In this document: one piece after another, positions 16,482 through 24,327 of the stretch
Position numbering within the stretch: the first letter of the stretch is position 1
Layout: every line of letters begins with the position of its first letter
Origin: Achromobacter marplatensis
Lineage (GTDB): Bacteria > Pseudomonadota > Gammaproteobacteria > Burkholderiales > Burkholderiaceae_B
Reading direction: 5' to 3'
Length of the DNA: 64,000 nt
Assembly: GCF_002209535.1 (NCBI RefSeq)
Contig: NZ_NJIG01000006.1
Location: forward strand, 372,001 to 436,000
Position numbers and translations under genes: made by a program
Notes under the pieces: model-generated
What the model saw: only the letters and a program-made list of their open reading frames with translations
Databases searched by the model: none
Told to the model about the DNA's origin: nothing

Positions 16482-17387
16482 ATGGGTCATTCCACGGAGC
16501 TGCAACTTGTCGTTGAACTCGCGCGCGCCGGCGGCATGTCGGCGGCCGCGCGGGAATTGGATGTCACGCCGGCTGCGGTCAGCAAGCGGCTGGCCCAGAT
16601 CGAGGCGCGCCTGGGCGTGCGCCTGTTCAACCGCAGCACGCGGCGCCTGAGCCTCACGGCCGAAGGCGAGGTCTACCTGGAAAGCGCCCGCCGCATCCTG
16701 GGCGAAATCGACGACCTGGACGAACTGATCGCCAGCCGCCAGGCGAGCCCGCGCGGTTTGTTGAAGGTCAACGCGCCGCTAGGTTTCGGCCGCAGCTATA
16801 TCGCGCCTGCCATCGCGGAATTCGCCGCGAAATATCCTGAAGTTTCGCTGCAACTGCAGCTGACCGACAGCCCTGCCGACTTCGTGCAGGACGCGTTCGA
16901 CGTCGCGGTCCGTTTCGGCGACCTGCCCGACACCCGCCTTATTGCCCGCAAGATCGCGCCCAACCGGCGGCTGGTCTGCGCGTCCCCCGCCTACTTGAAA
17001 ACGCACGGCGTGCCGGCCACACCGCATGACTTGACGAGGCACCAGTGCATCGTGCTGCGCCAGAACGAGGCCGCCTACGGACTGTGGCGGTTCACGAAAG
17101 GCCGCCGCAGCGAAACCGTGAAGGTGCGCGGCAACCTCAGCAGCAACGACGGGGAAGTCACGCTGACCTGGGGCCTGGCCGGCCTGGGCATCCTGCAACG
17201 CGCGGAGTGGGACCTGGCTCGCTACCTGCGCAGCGGCCGGCTGGTGCGCGTGCTGGAAGACTACGCCCTGCCGCAAGCGGACATCTACGCGGTGTTTCCG
17301 GAGCGGCACCACCTGTCAGCGAAGGTCCGCGTGTTTGTGGATTTCCTGGTGGGGTATTTCCAGAAAGGGTCGGACAGTACCTGGTGA
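16482..17387 (+). CDS. LysR-family transcriptional regulator (DmlR-like)
   Basis: Regulator of 301 residues. The winged helix has GGMSAAARELDVTPAAVSKRL and the wing RLFNRSTRRLSLT. The effector domain contains FDVAVRFGDLPDTRLIARK, typical of the large DmlR/YhcS-like branch. It starts 12 bp after yajQ and is probably co-transcribed with it; no divergent target gene is present. The effector and targets are unknown. Confidence 0.85.
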   Translation: MGHSTELQLVVELARAGGMSAAARELDVTPAAVSKRLAQIEARLGVRLFNRSTRRLSLTAEGEVYLESARRILGEIDDLDELIASRQASPRGLLKVNAPLGFGRSYIAPAIAEFAAKYPEVSLQLQLTDSPADFVQDAFDVAVRFGDLPDTRLIARKIAPNRRLVCASPAYLKTHGVPATPHDLTRHQCIVLRQNEAAYGLWRFTKGRRSETVKVRGNLSSNDGEVTLTWGLAGLGILQRAEWDLARYLRSGRLVRVLEDYALPQADIYAVFPERHHLSAKVRVFVDFLVGYFQKGSDSTW

Positions 17388-17407
17388 CGGCCCGAACTTT
17401 CTGGGCA

Positions 17408-17983
17408 TCAGGCCGTGGCCGCTGCCGTCAGGTGCTCGTACAGGATCAGCGAGCCGATGCCGATCAGCGCGATGCCGCCCAGCACTTCGGCGCGCTTGCC
17501 CGCCACGCTGCCCAGCGCGCGGCCCAGCATCACGCCGATCGTCACCATCAAGGTGGTGGCCAGGCCAATCGCGATGGCGGCCACCACGATGTTCACGTCG
17601 ACGAATGCCAGGCCGACGCCTACGGCCATCGCGTCGATGCTGGTGGCGAATCCGGTCGCGGCCAGGAGCCAGAAGGAATGGCGGGCGACCGGCGCGGCGT
17701 CTTCGTCCTCCTCCTTGAAGGCGTTGCGGATCATCAGCACCCCGAGAATACAGAGCATCCCGAACGCGATCCAATGATCCCAGTCGGCCACGAATTTTGC
17801 CGCGACGGAGCCCAGTCCCCAGCCGATCACAGGTGTGATTGCTTCGATTACTCCGAAGATCACACCGGTGCGCAGGGCTTCGGGCAGGCGGGGCTTGTGC
17901 AGGGCGGCGCCCTTGCTGATCGCGGCCGCGAACGCGTCCGTCGACATGGCGAACGCAAGAACAATGAGGGAGAGGGCATTCAT
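17408..17983 (-). CDS. mntP: Manganese efflux pump
   Basis: Inner-membrane Mn(II) exporter of 191 residues with six hydrophobic helices. Two internal repeats carry the family's acidic motifs, [16 protein letters not shown] in helix 1 and [16 protein letters not shown] in helix 4. ATG 17983 is chosen because upstream codons are part of the riboswitch leader. Expression should be turned on by manganese through the yybP-ykoY element at 18055-18159, which matches the known regulation of mntP in other bacteria. Confidence 0.93.
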   Translation of the reverse strand: MNALSLIVLAFAMSTDAFAAAISKGAALHKPRLPEALRTGVIFGVIEAITPVIGWGLGSVAAKFVADWDHWIAFGMLCILGVLMIRNAFKEEDEDAAPVARHSFWLLAATGFATSIDAMAVGVGLAFVDVNIVVAAIAIGLATTLMVTIGVMLGRALGSVAGKRAEVLGGIALIGIGSLILYEHLTAAATA

Positions 17984-18014
17984 GGAGAGAGGGGTCCAAC
18001 CGGGCGAGAACGGC

Positions 18015-18054
18015 ACAGACCCTTCACACCGCCCAGCGTCGTGTGAAAAGTCCG
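18015..18054 (-). promoter_or_regulatory. Probable expression-platform hairpin of the mntP riboswitch
   Basis: Downstream of the aptamer the leader reads TTCACAC ... GTGTGAA, a perfect seven-base inverted repeat. The following GGGTCT is complementary to AGACC at the 3' edge of the aptamer, so alternative pairing could couple manganese binding to terminator or ribosome-site exposure. Confidence 0.45.
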
Positions 18055-18159
18055 TGGTCTCGCCAAGCGCAATGCCGCTTACGCCATGGCCGGCTAGGGC
18101 CAAGAATGTTGACGTAAGCCCTTTCAGAACAGGCCGAAAGGCGGCTACTCCCCAAAGAG
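18055..18159 (-). ncRNA. yybP-ykoY manganese riboswitch
   Basis: On the minus strand the leader starts with CTTTGGGGAGTAGCC, has TCAACAT in the middle and ends with GGCGAGACC. These are the conserved parts of the two loops that bind Mn(II) in the yybP-ykoY class. It lies about 70 bases upstream of mntP, the standard target. A TAGACT box at 18167-18172 could be the -10 element. Confidence 0.88.
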
Positions 18160-18281
18160 TGAACGCAGTCTAGCAGAGCTGGCCGTCGGGCGTATGACAG
18201 CCCGCAAGGCGCGCGGGGGAATGTCCGACCGGGTTGCGCACTGGCAAACCGCGGCGGCAAGGCCTCAAATATGGCAAGTTG

Positions 18282-18312
18282 AAACATCCATAGACCATCC
18301 AAGTGGATGTTT
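18282..18312 (+). promoter_or_regulatory. Inverted repeat before the ribbon-helix-helix gene
   Basis: AAACATCCA and TGGATGTTT form a perfect nine-base inverted repeat with 13 bases between, ending 13 bp before the regulator start. It is a likely operator for the RHH protein. The TTTTT after the second arm means it could also act as a terminator-like hairpin. Confidence 0.5.
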
Positions 18313-18325
18313 TTAATATTCCGTC

Positions 18326-18748
18326 ATGCCTCCTCGTCCTCCCTCCCTCGCCTCCGTTCCCAAGCCCCCCGATGAGAAGATCACCATCAATCTCGGGTAC
18401 GTCGACTTGGGCCATATCGATCTTCTTGTGCAGGAAGGGTTCTATGCGAACCGCACCGACCTGATACGGACAGCCATCCGCAATCAACTGGCCACGCACG
18501 GCGAAGCCGTTCGTCAGGCGGTCAGCCGAAAGACGCTGGTTCTGGGCATCCAGCACTACACCTCGCAGGACCTGCGTGCGGTTCAGGCGGCGGGGGAAAT
18601 GCTGCAAATCCGGGTGCTGGGGCTGGCGACCATCGCGCCGGACGTCACCCCCGAACTGGCGCTTGCCACCATCGAATCCGTGACGGTCCTGGGCGCCTTG
18701 CATGCCAGCGCCGCCGTCAAAGCTGCCCTGCGTCAGCGCATCCGCTGA
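18326..18748 (+). CDS. CopG-family ribbon-helix-helix regulator
   Basis: Protein of 140 residues. The N-terminal strand and two helices (EKITINLGYVDLGHIDLLV, then NRTDLIRTAIRNQL) make a ribbon-helix-helix DNA-binding unit near residues 17-57. The rest, rich in beta and alpha segments such as IRVLGLATIAPDVTPELA, may be a sensing or oligomerisation part and has no metal-site pattern of NikR. It precedes an esterase gene by 28 bp, probably in one operon, and its own promoter holds a candidate operator. Confidence 0.78.
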   Translation: MPPRPPSLASVPKPPDEKITINLGYVDLGHIDLLVQEGFYANRTDLIRTAIRNQLATHGEAVRQAVSRKTLVLGIQHYTSQDLRAVQAAGEMLQIRVLGLATIAPDVTPELALATIESVTVLGALHASAAVKAALRQRIR

Positions 18749-18776
18749 CTTTCCCCCTAGCCGTCAAGGTAACGCC

Positions 18777-19901
18777 ATGCACCCCGAATTCCAGCAACTC
18801 ATGAACCAGGCCACCCGGCTCACACGTTCCGGCGATCTGGCCGCAGCGACTGCCGCCATCCAGGCCGCGTTGCGGGGCGGGGCAACTGCCGCGCCTGCTC
18901 GCGAGGACGATTCCGACGTCATCGATGTCGAGGCTTGGGAGGTCCCCGAACCCGCCGCCCCGTCGGCAAGGGCTACGGCCGCGGCTACGGCTACGGCTAC
19001 GGCTACGGTCGACGGCGTTGCCCGGCCTGCGGACAAGCCGGCCACGGCAGGCGACACGTTCACCGTGGGATCCTTCCGCAACGCAGGGGGGCACCGCAGC
19101 TACAAGCTTTACGTGCCGCCCAACGCGGGCGCCGAGCCCCGTCCGCTGGTCGTCATGCTTCACGGTTGCACGCAGGACGCCGACGATTTCGCTGCCGGCA
19201 CCGCCATGAACCAGGCCGCGCGAGCGCAGGGCTTCTATGTGCTGTATCCCGTGCAGTCGCGCGAGACCAATCCGCAGAAATGCTGGAACTGGTTCAAGCA
19301 CAATCATCAGCAGCGGGGTCGGGGCGAACCTGAAATATTGGCCGGCATGACGCGCGCCGTCATCGACTCGCACGCGATCGACCCGCAGCGTGTCTACGTG
19401 GCAGGCTTGTCGGCGGGCGGCGCGATGGCCGCCATCCTGGCGGGCGCCTATCCCGACCTGTTCGCCGCCGCGGGCGTGCATTCGGGGCTGGCGGCCGGTG
19501 TGGCGACTGATCTGCCGTCCGCGCTCTCGGCCATGAAGGGCGCGGGCATCCACACAGCGGGGCAGGCCGCGAGCGGGGTGCCCACGATCGTCTTTCACGG
19601 GGACCGCGACGCAACGGTGCATCCGGGCAATGGCCAGGCAGTGGCTGCGGCCAGCGCTGGGGCAGCCGCACCGGTGGAGACCTGCCGCGTGCCGGGGGCT
19701 GGCGGCAAACGCCACAGCACCCGGTACCTGTACCGCAACCCCAAGGGCGACATCAGCGCCGAACGCTGGGAGATCCATGGCGCCGGTCATGCCTGGGCCG
19801 GCGGGTCGGCAAGCGGATCCTATACGGACCAATCCGGTCCGGATGCCACGGCCGAGATGCTGCGGTTCTTCTTCGAACGTTCGTTGGGCCACCAGCGCTA
19901 G
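18777..19901 (+). CDS. PHB-depolymerase-family esterase
   Basis: Alpha/beta hydrolase of 374 residues of the PHB depolymerase/feruloyl-esterase type. The nucleophile is Ser212 in GLSAGG, the acid probably Asp278 in HGDRD, and the base His338 in GAGHAW; HGCTQ near 129-133 forms the oxyanion hole. No signal peptide is evident, as the first 90 residues are a helical start and an Ala/Thr-rich linker, so an intracellular role on short-chain polyhydroxyalkanoate or another ester is likely. The linker is encoded by a GGCTAC hexamer repeat. ATG 18777 fits the family start. Confidence 0.82.
   Translation: MHPEFQQLMNQATRLTRSGDLAAATAAIQAALRGGATAAPAREDDSDVIDVEAWEVPEPAAPSARATAAATATATATVDGVARPADKPATAGDTFTVGSFRNAGGHRSYKLYVPPNAGAEPRPLVVMLHGCTQDADDFAAGTAMNQAARAQGFYVLYPVQSRETNPQKCWNWFKHNHQQRGRGEPEILAGMTRAVIDSHAIDPQRVYVAGLSAGGAMAAILAGAYPDLFAAAGVHSGLAAGVATDLPSALSAMKGAGIHTAGQAASGVPTIVFHGDRDATVHPGNGQAVAAASAGAAAPVETCRVPGAGGKRHSTRYLYRNPKGDISAERWEIHGAGHAWAGGSASGSYTDQSGPDATAEMLRFFFERSLGHQR
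18971..19006 (+). repeat. In-frame GGCTAC hexanucleotide repeat
   Basis: Six consecutive hexamers, five GGCTAC and one GGCCGC variant, encode the Ala-Thr linker of the esterase. Units 18983-19006 are four perfect copies. Gain or loss of a unit would keep the frame and change linker length. Confidence 0.85.
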
Positions 19902-19920
19902 CAGCGGCCCGCGCAAGCGC

Positions 19921-21366
19921 CTACGCGGTCCACAAATGCTGTGCCGCGTAGGCGCGCCACGGCCGCCACTGTTCGGATCGTGCCAATAGCTGCGCGGGCG
20001 TGACTTCCCGCGATTCCAGTTTTTCCAGCGCGCGGATCAGGCCGATGTCCGCCGACGGGAAGGCGTCGGGTTCACGCAGCTGGCGCAGGGCAATGTACTG
20101 CGCCGTCCATTCCCCCACGCCTTTGATCTGGCGCAGACGCGCGACGGCTTCTTCCAGCCCGCTGCCGGCGTCGAACAGGTGCTCGTCCGCCACCGCTGCA
20201 GCGCCCACGGCGGAGAGCGTGGCGGCGCGGCTTCGGGGCATCCCCAACGTGGCCAGATCGGCCGCGGCGATGACCGCGGGCTCTGGAAAGACATGGGTCA
20301 GCGCGCCTTCGGGTTCGGCCATGGGCGCGCCATACGCCGCCACCAGCTTGCCGGCCAGGCGGATGGCCGCGACGACGGTGATCTGCTGCCCCAGGACGGC
20401 CCGCATCGCCAATTCGAATCCATCCCAGGCACCCGGCACGCGCAGGCCGGGCCGGGTCTGGATCAGCGAGGTCATGACTGGGTCGCCAGCGAATTGCGCG
20501 GCGATGGCGACCGGATCGCTGGCCAGGTCGAACACGCGCCGCACCCGCGCAATGATGGCGGGCAGCGCCTGCAGGCGAGGAAAGCGCACGGTGACCTGCA
20601 GCGCATTGCCGGTGCCGGGGCGCACGGTGAGGGTGCCCTGGTGGCCGTCCAGGCTGACCGTGCGCGCGTAGCTGTCCTCTGTCACGTGTTCAATGCCGGC
20701 AATGGCGCGCAACCGCAGGAAGGCCAGCATGGCCTCCCAGTCGTAGGGCGGGCGATAGCGCAGCAGCAGCTTGATCTCGCCGTGCCGGCCAGCGGACACC
20801 TCGGGTTTTTCCGAGCGGCGCAGCTCGCCCGGGGCACGGCCGAACAGGTCCAGGAAAATCTCGTTGAAGCGGCGGATGCTGCCAAAGCCCGAGGCGAAGG
20901 CGATTTCCGCGATGGGCAAATGGGTTTCGTGGATGAGCTGCTTGGCCAGCAGCACGCGGCGCGTCTGGGCCACCGCCACGGGCGAGGCGCCCAGATGCTG
21001 GCGAAACTGGCGGCGCAATTGGCGTTCCCCCACGCCCAGACGCTGGGCGAGCGTATCCACCCCGTCGTCGTCCAGCGCGCCCAGTTCAATCAGTTGCAAG
21101 GCGCGCGCCACGCTGTCGGGCAATTCGTGTCCGGGGCCAATTTCCGGCGCCGTCTCGGGCCGGCAGCGCAGGCAGGGGTGAAAGCCGGCCTCTTGCGCGG
21201 CGGCAGCCGTCGAGAAGAACGTGACGTTCTTCGACAGCGGCGTACGCGCCGGGCACACCGGGCGGCAATAGATGCCGGTTGTCTTGACGGCCGTGAAGAA
21301 GCGGCCGTCGTAACGGGCATCGCGCACTTGGATGGCGCTATAGCAGGCGTCGTGGTTCAGGTCCAT
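19921..21366 (-). CDS. Ada-AlkA fusion: alkylation sensor/regulator with 3-methyladenine DNA glycosylase
   Basis: Protein of 481 residues combining three parts. Residues 1-75 are an Ada metal-binding domain with Cys34, Cys38, Cys65 and Cys68 (GIYCRPVC, HPCLRC) that takes methyl groups from phosphotriesters. Residues 85-185 are an AraC-type helix-turn-helix pair. From about 195 on there is an AlkA N-terminal domain and an HhH-GPD glycosylase with IKGVGEWTAQ and the catalytic Asp in FPSADIGL near residue 440. It should excise alkylated bases and act as a methylation-triggered activator. It is divergent from ogt across a symmetrical operator. Confidence 0.9.
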   Translation of the reverse strand: MDLNHDACYSAIQVRDARYDGRFFTAVKTTGIYCRPVCPARTPLSKNVTFFSTAAAAQEAGFHPCLRCRPETAPEIGPGHELPDSVARALQLIELGALDDDGVDTLAQRLGVGERQLRRQFRQHLGASPVAVAQTRRVLLAKQLIHETHLPIAEIAFASGFGSIRRFNEIFLDLFGRAPGELRRSEKPEVSAGRHGEIKLLLRYRPPYDWEAMLAFLRLRAIAGIEHVTEDSYARTVSLDGHQGTLTVRPGTGNALQVTVRFPRLQALPAIIARVRRVFDLASDPVAIAAQFAGDPVMTSLIQTRPGLRVPGAWDGFELAMRAVLGQQITVVAAIRLAGKLVAAYGAPMAEPEGALTHVFPEPAVIAAADLATLGMPRSRAATLSAVGAAAVADEHLFDAGSGLEEAVARLRQIKGVGEWTAQYIALRQLREPDAFPSADIGLIRALEKLESREVTPAQLLARSEQWRPWRAYAAQHLWTA

Positions 21367-21402
21367 GAACCGATACTACTGCCGCGCCCGGGCCGGGATC
21401 TA

Positions 21403-21451
21403 GCGGTTTTCGGACACGGTTGTGACGATCACACTGGTGTCCGAAAACCGC
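21403..21451. promoter_or_regulatory. 49-bp symmetrical operator between ada-alkA and ogt
   Basis: GCGGTTTTCGGACAC (21403-21417) and its exact complement GTGTCCGAAAACCGC (21437-21451) flank a 19-base centre with its own TGTGA-CGA-TCACA palindrome. Only the three-base pairs next to the arms break symmetry. A TATATT box at 21475-21480 may be the ogt -10 element. The arms are likely sites for the Ada-type regulator on each promoter. Confidence 0.75.
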
Positions 21452-21511
21452 CAGCGGCACGCCCTGCACGGTTCTATATTGGCCTTGTTGCGACTTCACC
21501 GGGAGCCGGCC

Positions 21512-22036
21512 ATGCCGATCCACTCATTCTCTTTGGAACGCGTTTCCACCCCGCTGGGCCAGATGCTGGTGCTGACGGATGCCCAGCAGCAGTTGCGCGC
21601 GGTCGATTGGCAAGACTACGAATCCCGCATGCATACGCTGCTGCGGCGCCAGTACGGCAAAGACGCCGTGCAGGTGCGGGACGCCGGCCAGCCCTCCGTG
21701 CCGCGCCGCGCGCTGGAAGCGTATTTCGACGGCGAAGTGACCGCCATCAACGATCTACCCGTGGCGCTGGGCGGCACCGACTTCCAGCGGCAGGTCTGGC
21801 AGGCGCTGCGCGGTATCGCGGGCGGGCAGACCGTCAGCTATGGCAGCCTGGCTGGGCGCATCGAACGGCCTACCGCCGTGCGCGCGGTCGGGCTGGCCAA
21901 CGGCGCCAATCCGGTTGGCATCGTGATTCCTTGCCACCGGGTGATCGGCGCCAACGCGTCGTTGACCGGCTACGGCGGCGGGCTGCACCGCAAGCGCTGG
22001 CTGCTGGAACACGAAGCCCGGCATGCCGCGCACTGA
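21512..22036 (+). CDS. ogt: Methylated-DNA--protein-cysteine methyltransferase
   Basis: O6-alkylguanine DNA alkyltransferase of 174 residues. The suicide Cys is Cys141 in IPCHRV, preceded by the helix-turn-helix segment [28 protein letters not shown]. It reverses O6-methylguanine damage. ATG 21512 has GGGAG at 21501-21505; an upstream in-frame stretch overlaps the operator and is rejected. Divergence from the Ada-AlkA gene over a shared operator suggests both are part of one adaptive response to alkylation. Confidence 0.92.
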   Translation: MPIHSFSLERVSTPLGQMLVLTDAQQQLRAVDWQDYESRMHTLLRRQYGKDAVQVRDAGQPSVPRRALEAYFDGEVTAINDLPVALGGTDFQRQVWQALRGIAGGQTVSYGSLAGRIERPTAVRAVGLANGANPVGIVIPCHRVIGANASLTGYGGGLHRKRWLLEHEARHAAH

Positions 22037-22074
22037 GCGCCACTTTCAACTCCAGGTTAAAGATGTTGTGAATT

Positions 22075-22096
22075 CCGGCGCCGTCCGCGGCGCCGG
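22075..22096. other. GC-rich inverted repeat between ogt and ttuC
   Basis: CCGGCGCC and GGCGCCGG are separated by six bases. No T-tract follows, so a terminator function is doubtful. Confidence 0.25.
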
Positions 22097-22146
22097 CGCT
22101 CAGTAAAGTGCCGACAGACCCTTATCAGCAAGGAGGCCTGTCGGCC

Positions 22147-23232
22147 ATGAAGACCTATCGCATCGCAACCATTCCCGGCGACGGCATCGGCAAGGAAGTG
22201 ATTCCCGCCGGCCAGCGCATCCTGCAAGCGCTGGCCGTACAGGACGGCCTGCGTTTCGAATTCCAGGATTTCGACTGGGGCGGCGACTACTACCGCAAGC
22301 ACGGGGTGATGATGCCGGCCGATGGGCTGGATGCCCTGCGCGACAAGGACGCGATCCTGTTTGGTTCGGCCGGCGACCCCGACATCGCCGATCACATCAC
22401 GCTGTGGGGCCTGCGCCTGAAGATCTGCCAGGGCTTCGACCAGTACGCCAACGTGCGTCCCACGCGCATCCTGCCCGGCATTGACGCGCCGCTCAAGCGC
22501 TGCACGCCGGAACAACTGAACTGGGTGATCGTGCGCGAGAACTCGGAAGGCGAGTATTCGGGCGTGGGCGGCCGCGTGCATCAGGGGCACCCCATCGAAG
22601 CCGCCACCGACGTCTCGATCATGACGCGCGCGGGCGTGGAACGCATCCTGCGCTTTGCGTTCAAGCTGGCGCAGTCGCGTCCGCGCAAGCTGTTGACCGT
22701 CGTCACCAAATCGAACGCGCAACGCCATGCCATGGTGATGTGGGACGAGATCGCGCTGCAGGTCAGCCGCGAGTTCCCGGATGTGACGTGGGACAAGGAA
22801 TTGGTCGATGCCGCCACCGCGCGCATGGTCAACCGTCCGGCGTCGCTGGACACCATCGTGGCCACCAACCTGCACGCCGACATCCTGAGCGACCTGGCGG
22901 CTGCGCTGGCCGGCAGCCTGGGCATCGCGCCCACGGGCAATATCGATCCGGAACGCCGCTATCCGTCCATGTTCGAACCGATCCATGGCTCGGCCTTCGA
23001 CATCATGGGCAAGGGCCTCGCGAATCCGGTCGGCACGTTCTGGTCGGTGGTGATGCTGCTGGAACATCTGGGCGAACACGCAGCGGCCGCGCGGCTGATG
23101 CAGGCCATCGAAAGCGTGACGGCGAATCCGGCCTTGCACACGCGCGACCTGGGCGGCCAGGCCACGACGGAGCAGGTGACGGCCGCGGTATGCGCGCGCT
23201 TGGCCGCGGGCGGGCAGGCCCGGGCGGCGTAG
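22147..23232 (+). CDS. ttuC: Tartrate dehydrogenase / decarboxylating D-malate dehydrogenase type
   Basis: NAD-dependent beta-decarboxylating dehydrogenase of 361 residues. It opens with YRIATIPGDGIGKEVIPAG and has the substrate Arg region RPTRILPG, the IVRENSEGEYSGVGG block and the metal-site LHADILSDLAA near residue 240, all typical of the TtuC/DmlA group rather than LeuB. It would oxidise tartrate or D-malate. AAGGAGG precedes the ATG. A Bug-type binding protein follows 102 bp later and may bring in the dicarboxylate substrate. Confidence 0.85.
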   Translation: MKTYRIATIPGDGIGKEVIPAGQRILQALAVQDGLRFEFQDFDWGGDYYRKHGVMMPADGLDALRDKDAILFGSAGDPDIADHITLWGLRLKICQGFDQYANVRPTRILPGIDAPLKRCTPEQLNWVIVRENSEGEYSGVGGRVHQGHPIEAATDVSIMTRAGVERILRFAFKLAQSRPRKLLTVVTKSNAQRHAMVMWDEIALQVSREFPDVTWDKELVDAATARMVNRPASLDTIVATNLHADILSDLAAALAGSLGIAPTGNIDPERRYPSMFEPIHGSAFDIMGKGLANPVGTFWSVVMLLEHLGEHAAAARLMQAIESVTANPALHTRDLGGQATTEQVTAAVCARLAAGGQARAA

Positions 23233-23334
23233 GCACACGCACTACCCGAAAAACCGATCCTGGGCGACAGACCCGGGGCGGTTTCCGGCAATACAAAAAG
23301 AAGCGAAGTCCATTCGTATCCCAAGGAGACAAGC

Positions 23335-24318
23335 ATGTCCAAGCAAGCCTTACGCACGCGCGCCCTGGCGTTCGCGTGCCTGTTGAGCCTGCCCCTGGCG
23401 GGTGGCGTTGCGGTGGCGCAGACGTATCCCGCGCGGCCGGTGAACCTGATCGTGCCGTTCCCGGCCGGCGGCACGACCGACGTGCTGGCGCGCGCGCTGG
23501 GGCAGGAACTGGCCAAGCGCCTGGGCCAGCCGGTGGTGGTGGAAAACAAGCCGGGCGCGGGGTCGACCCTGGGTGCGGACTATGTGGCCCGTGCGGCGCC
23601 GGACGGCTACACGCTGCTGATGGGCGCCGTGCATCACACCATCGCCACCAGCGTCTACAAGAGCCTGCATTACGACTTCCAGAAGGATTTCGCGCCGGTC
23701 ACGACGGTGGCGCTGGTGCCCAATGTGCTGGTGGTCAATCCCAAGGTGGACGCCAAGGACGTGCAGGGGTTGTTGACCTTGGCGCGGGCCGCGCCGGGCA
23801 AGCTGACTTACGGGTCCAACGGCATGGGCACCGGCCAGCACCTGATCGGCGCGCAGTTCGAGCACGCCGGCCAGGTGCATTTGCTGCATGTGCCGTACAA
23901 GGGCAGCGGCCCGTTGACGACCGACCTGCTGGGCGGCCAGATCGATATGTCGTTCGACACCATCACGCCGGTGCTGGCGCATATCCAGAGCGGCAAACTG
24001 CGAGCGCTGGCCGTGACGACGAATCAGCGGTCGGCGGCGTTGCCCGACGTGCCCACGATGGAAGAGGCGGGGTTGAAGCCGTTCAACATGGGGACCTGGT
24101 TTGGCGTGCTGGCGCCGGCCGCCGTGCCCAAAGACATCGTCACGAAATTGAACGCCGAGATGGTGGCCATCATCCAGTCGCCGGATTTCTCGCACCGCAT
24201 GGCCGAGATCGGCGCCGTGCCCATCGGCGATACGCCGGAGCAGATGCGGGCCCGCATCGGCGCCGACACCGAGAACTACGCCAAGCTCGTGAAGGACGCG
24301 AAGGTGGCGATTAACTGA
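23335..24318 (+). CDS. Bug-family (tripartite tricarboxylate transporter) solute-binding protein
   Basis: Periplasmic protein of 327 residues with a signal peptide ending at AVAQTYPARPV. The mature N-terminus PVNLIVPFPAGGTTDVLAR and the segment QPVVVENKPGAGSTLGADYV are the Bug hallmarks for carboxylate ligands. No TctA/TctB membrane genes are nearby, as is usual for the many orphan Bug proteins of Bordetella and Achromobacter. The adjacent ttuC suggests tartrate, malate or a similar ligand. Confidence 0.88.
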   Translation: MSKQALRTRALAFACLLSLPLAGGVAVAQTYPARPVNLIVPFPAGGTTDVLARALGQELAKRLGQPVVVENKPGAGSTLGADYVARAAPDGYTLLMGAVHHTIATSVYKSLHYDFQKDFAPVTTVALVPNVLVVNPKVDAKDVQGLLTLARAAPGKLTYGSNGMGTGQHLIGAQFEHAGQVHLLHVPYKGSGPLTTDLLGGQIDMSFDTITPVLAHIQSGKLRALAVTTNQRSAALPDVPTMEEAGLKPFNMGTWFGVLAPAAVPKDIVTKLNAEMVAIIQSPDFSHRMAEIGAVPIGDTPEQMRARIGADTENYAKLVKDAKVAIN

Positions 24319-24327
24319 GCGCTGCCG

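Noticed and set aside
18024-18302. Short minus-strand ORF over the mntP leader
   Set aside because: The sequence is the yybP-ykoY riboswitch and its promoter, not protein-like.
22075-22096. Terminator after ogt
   Set aside because: A stem is present, but no T-tract follows on either strand.
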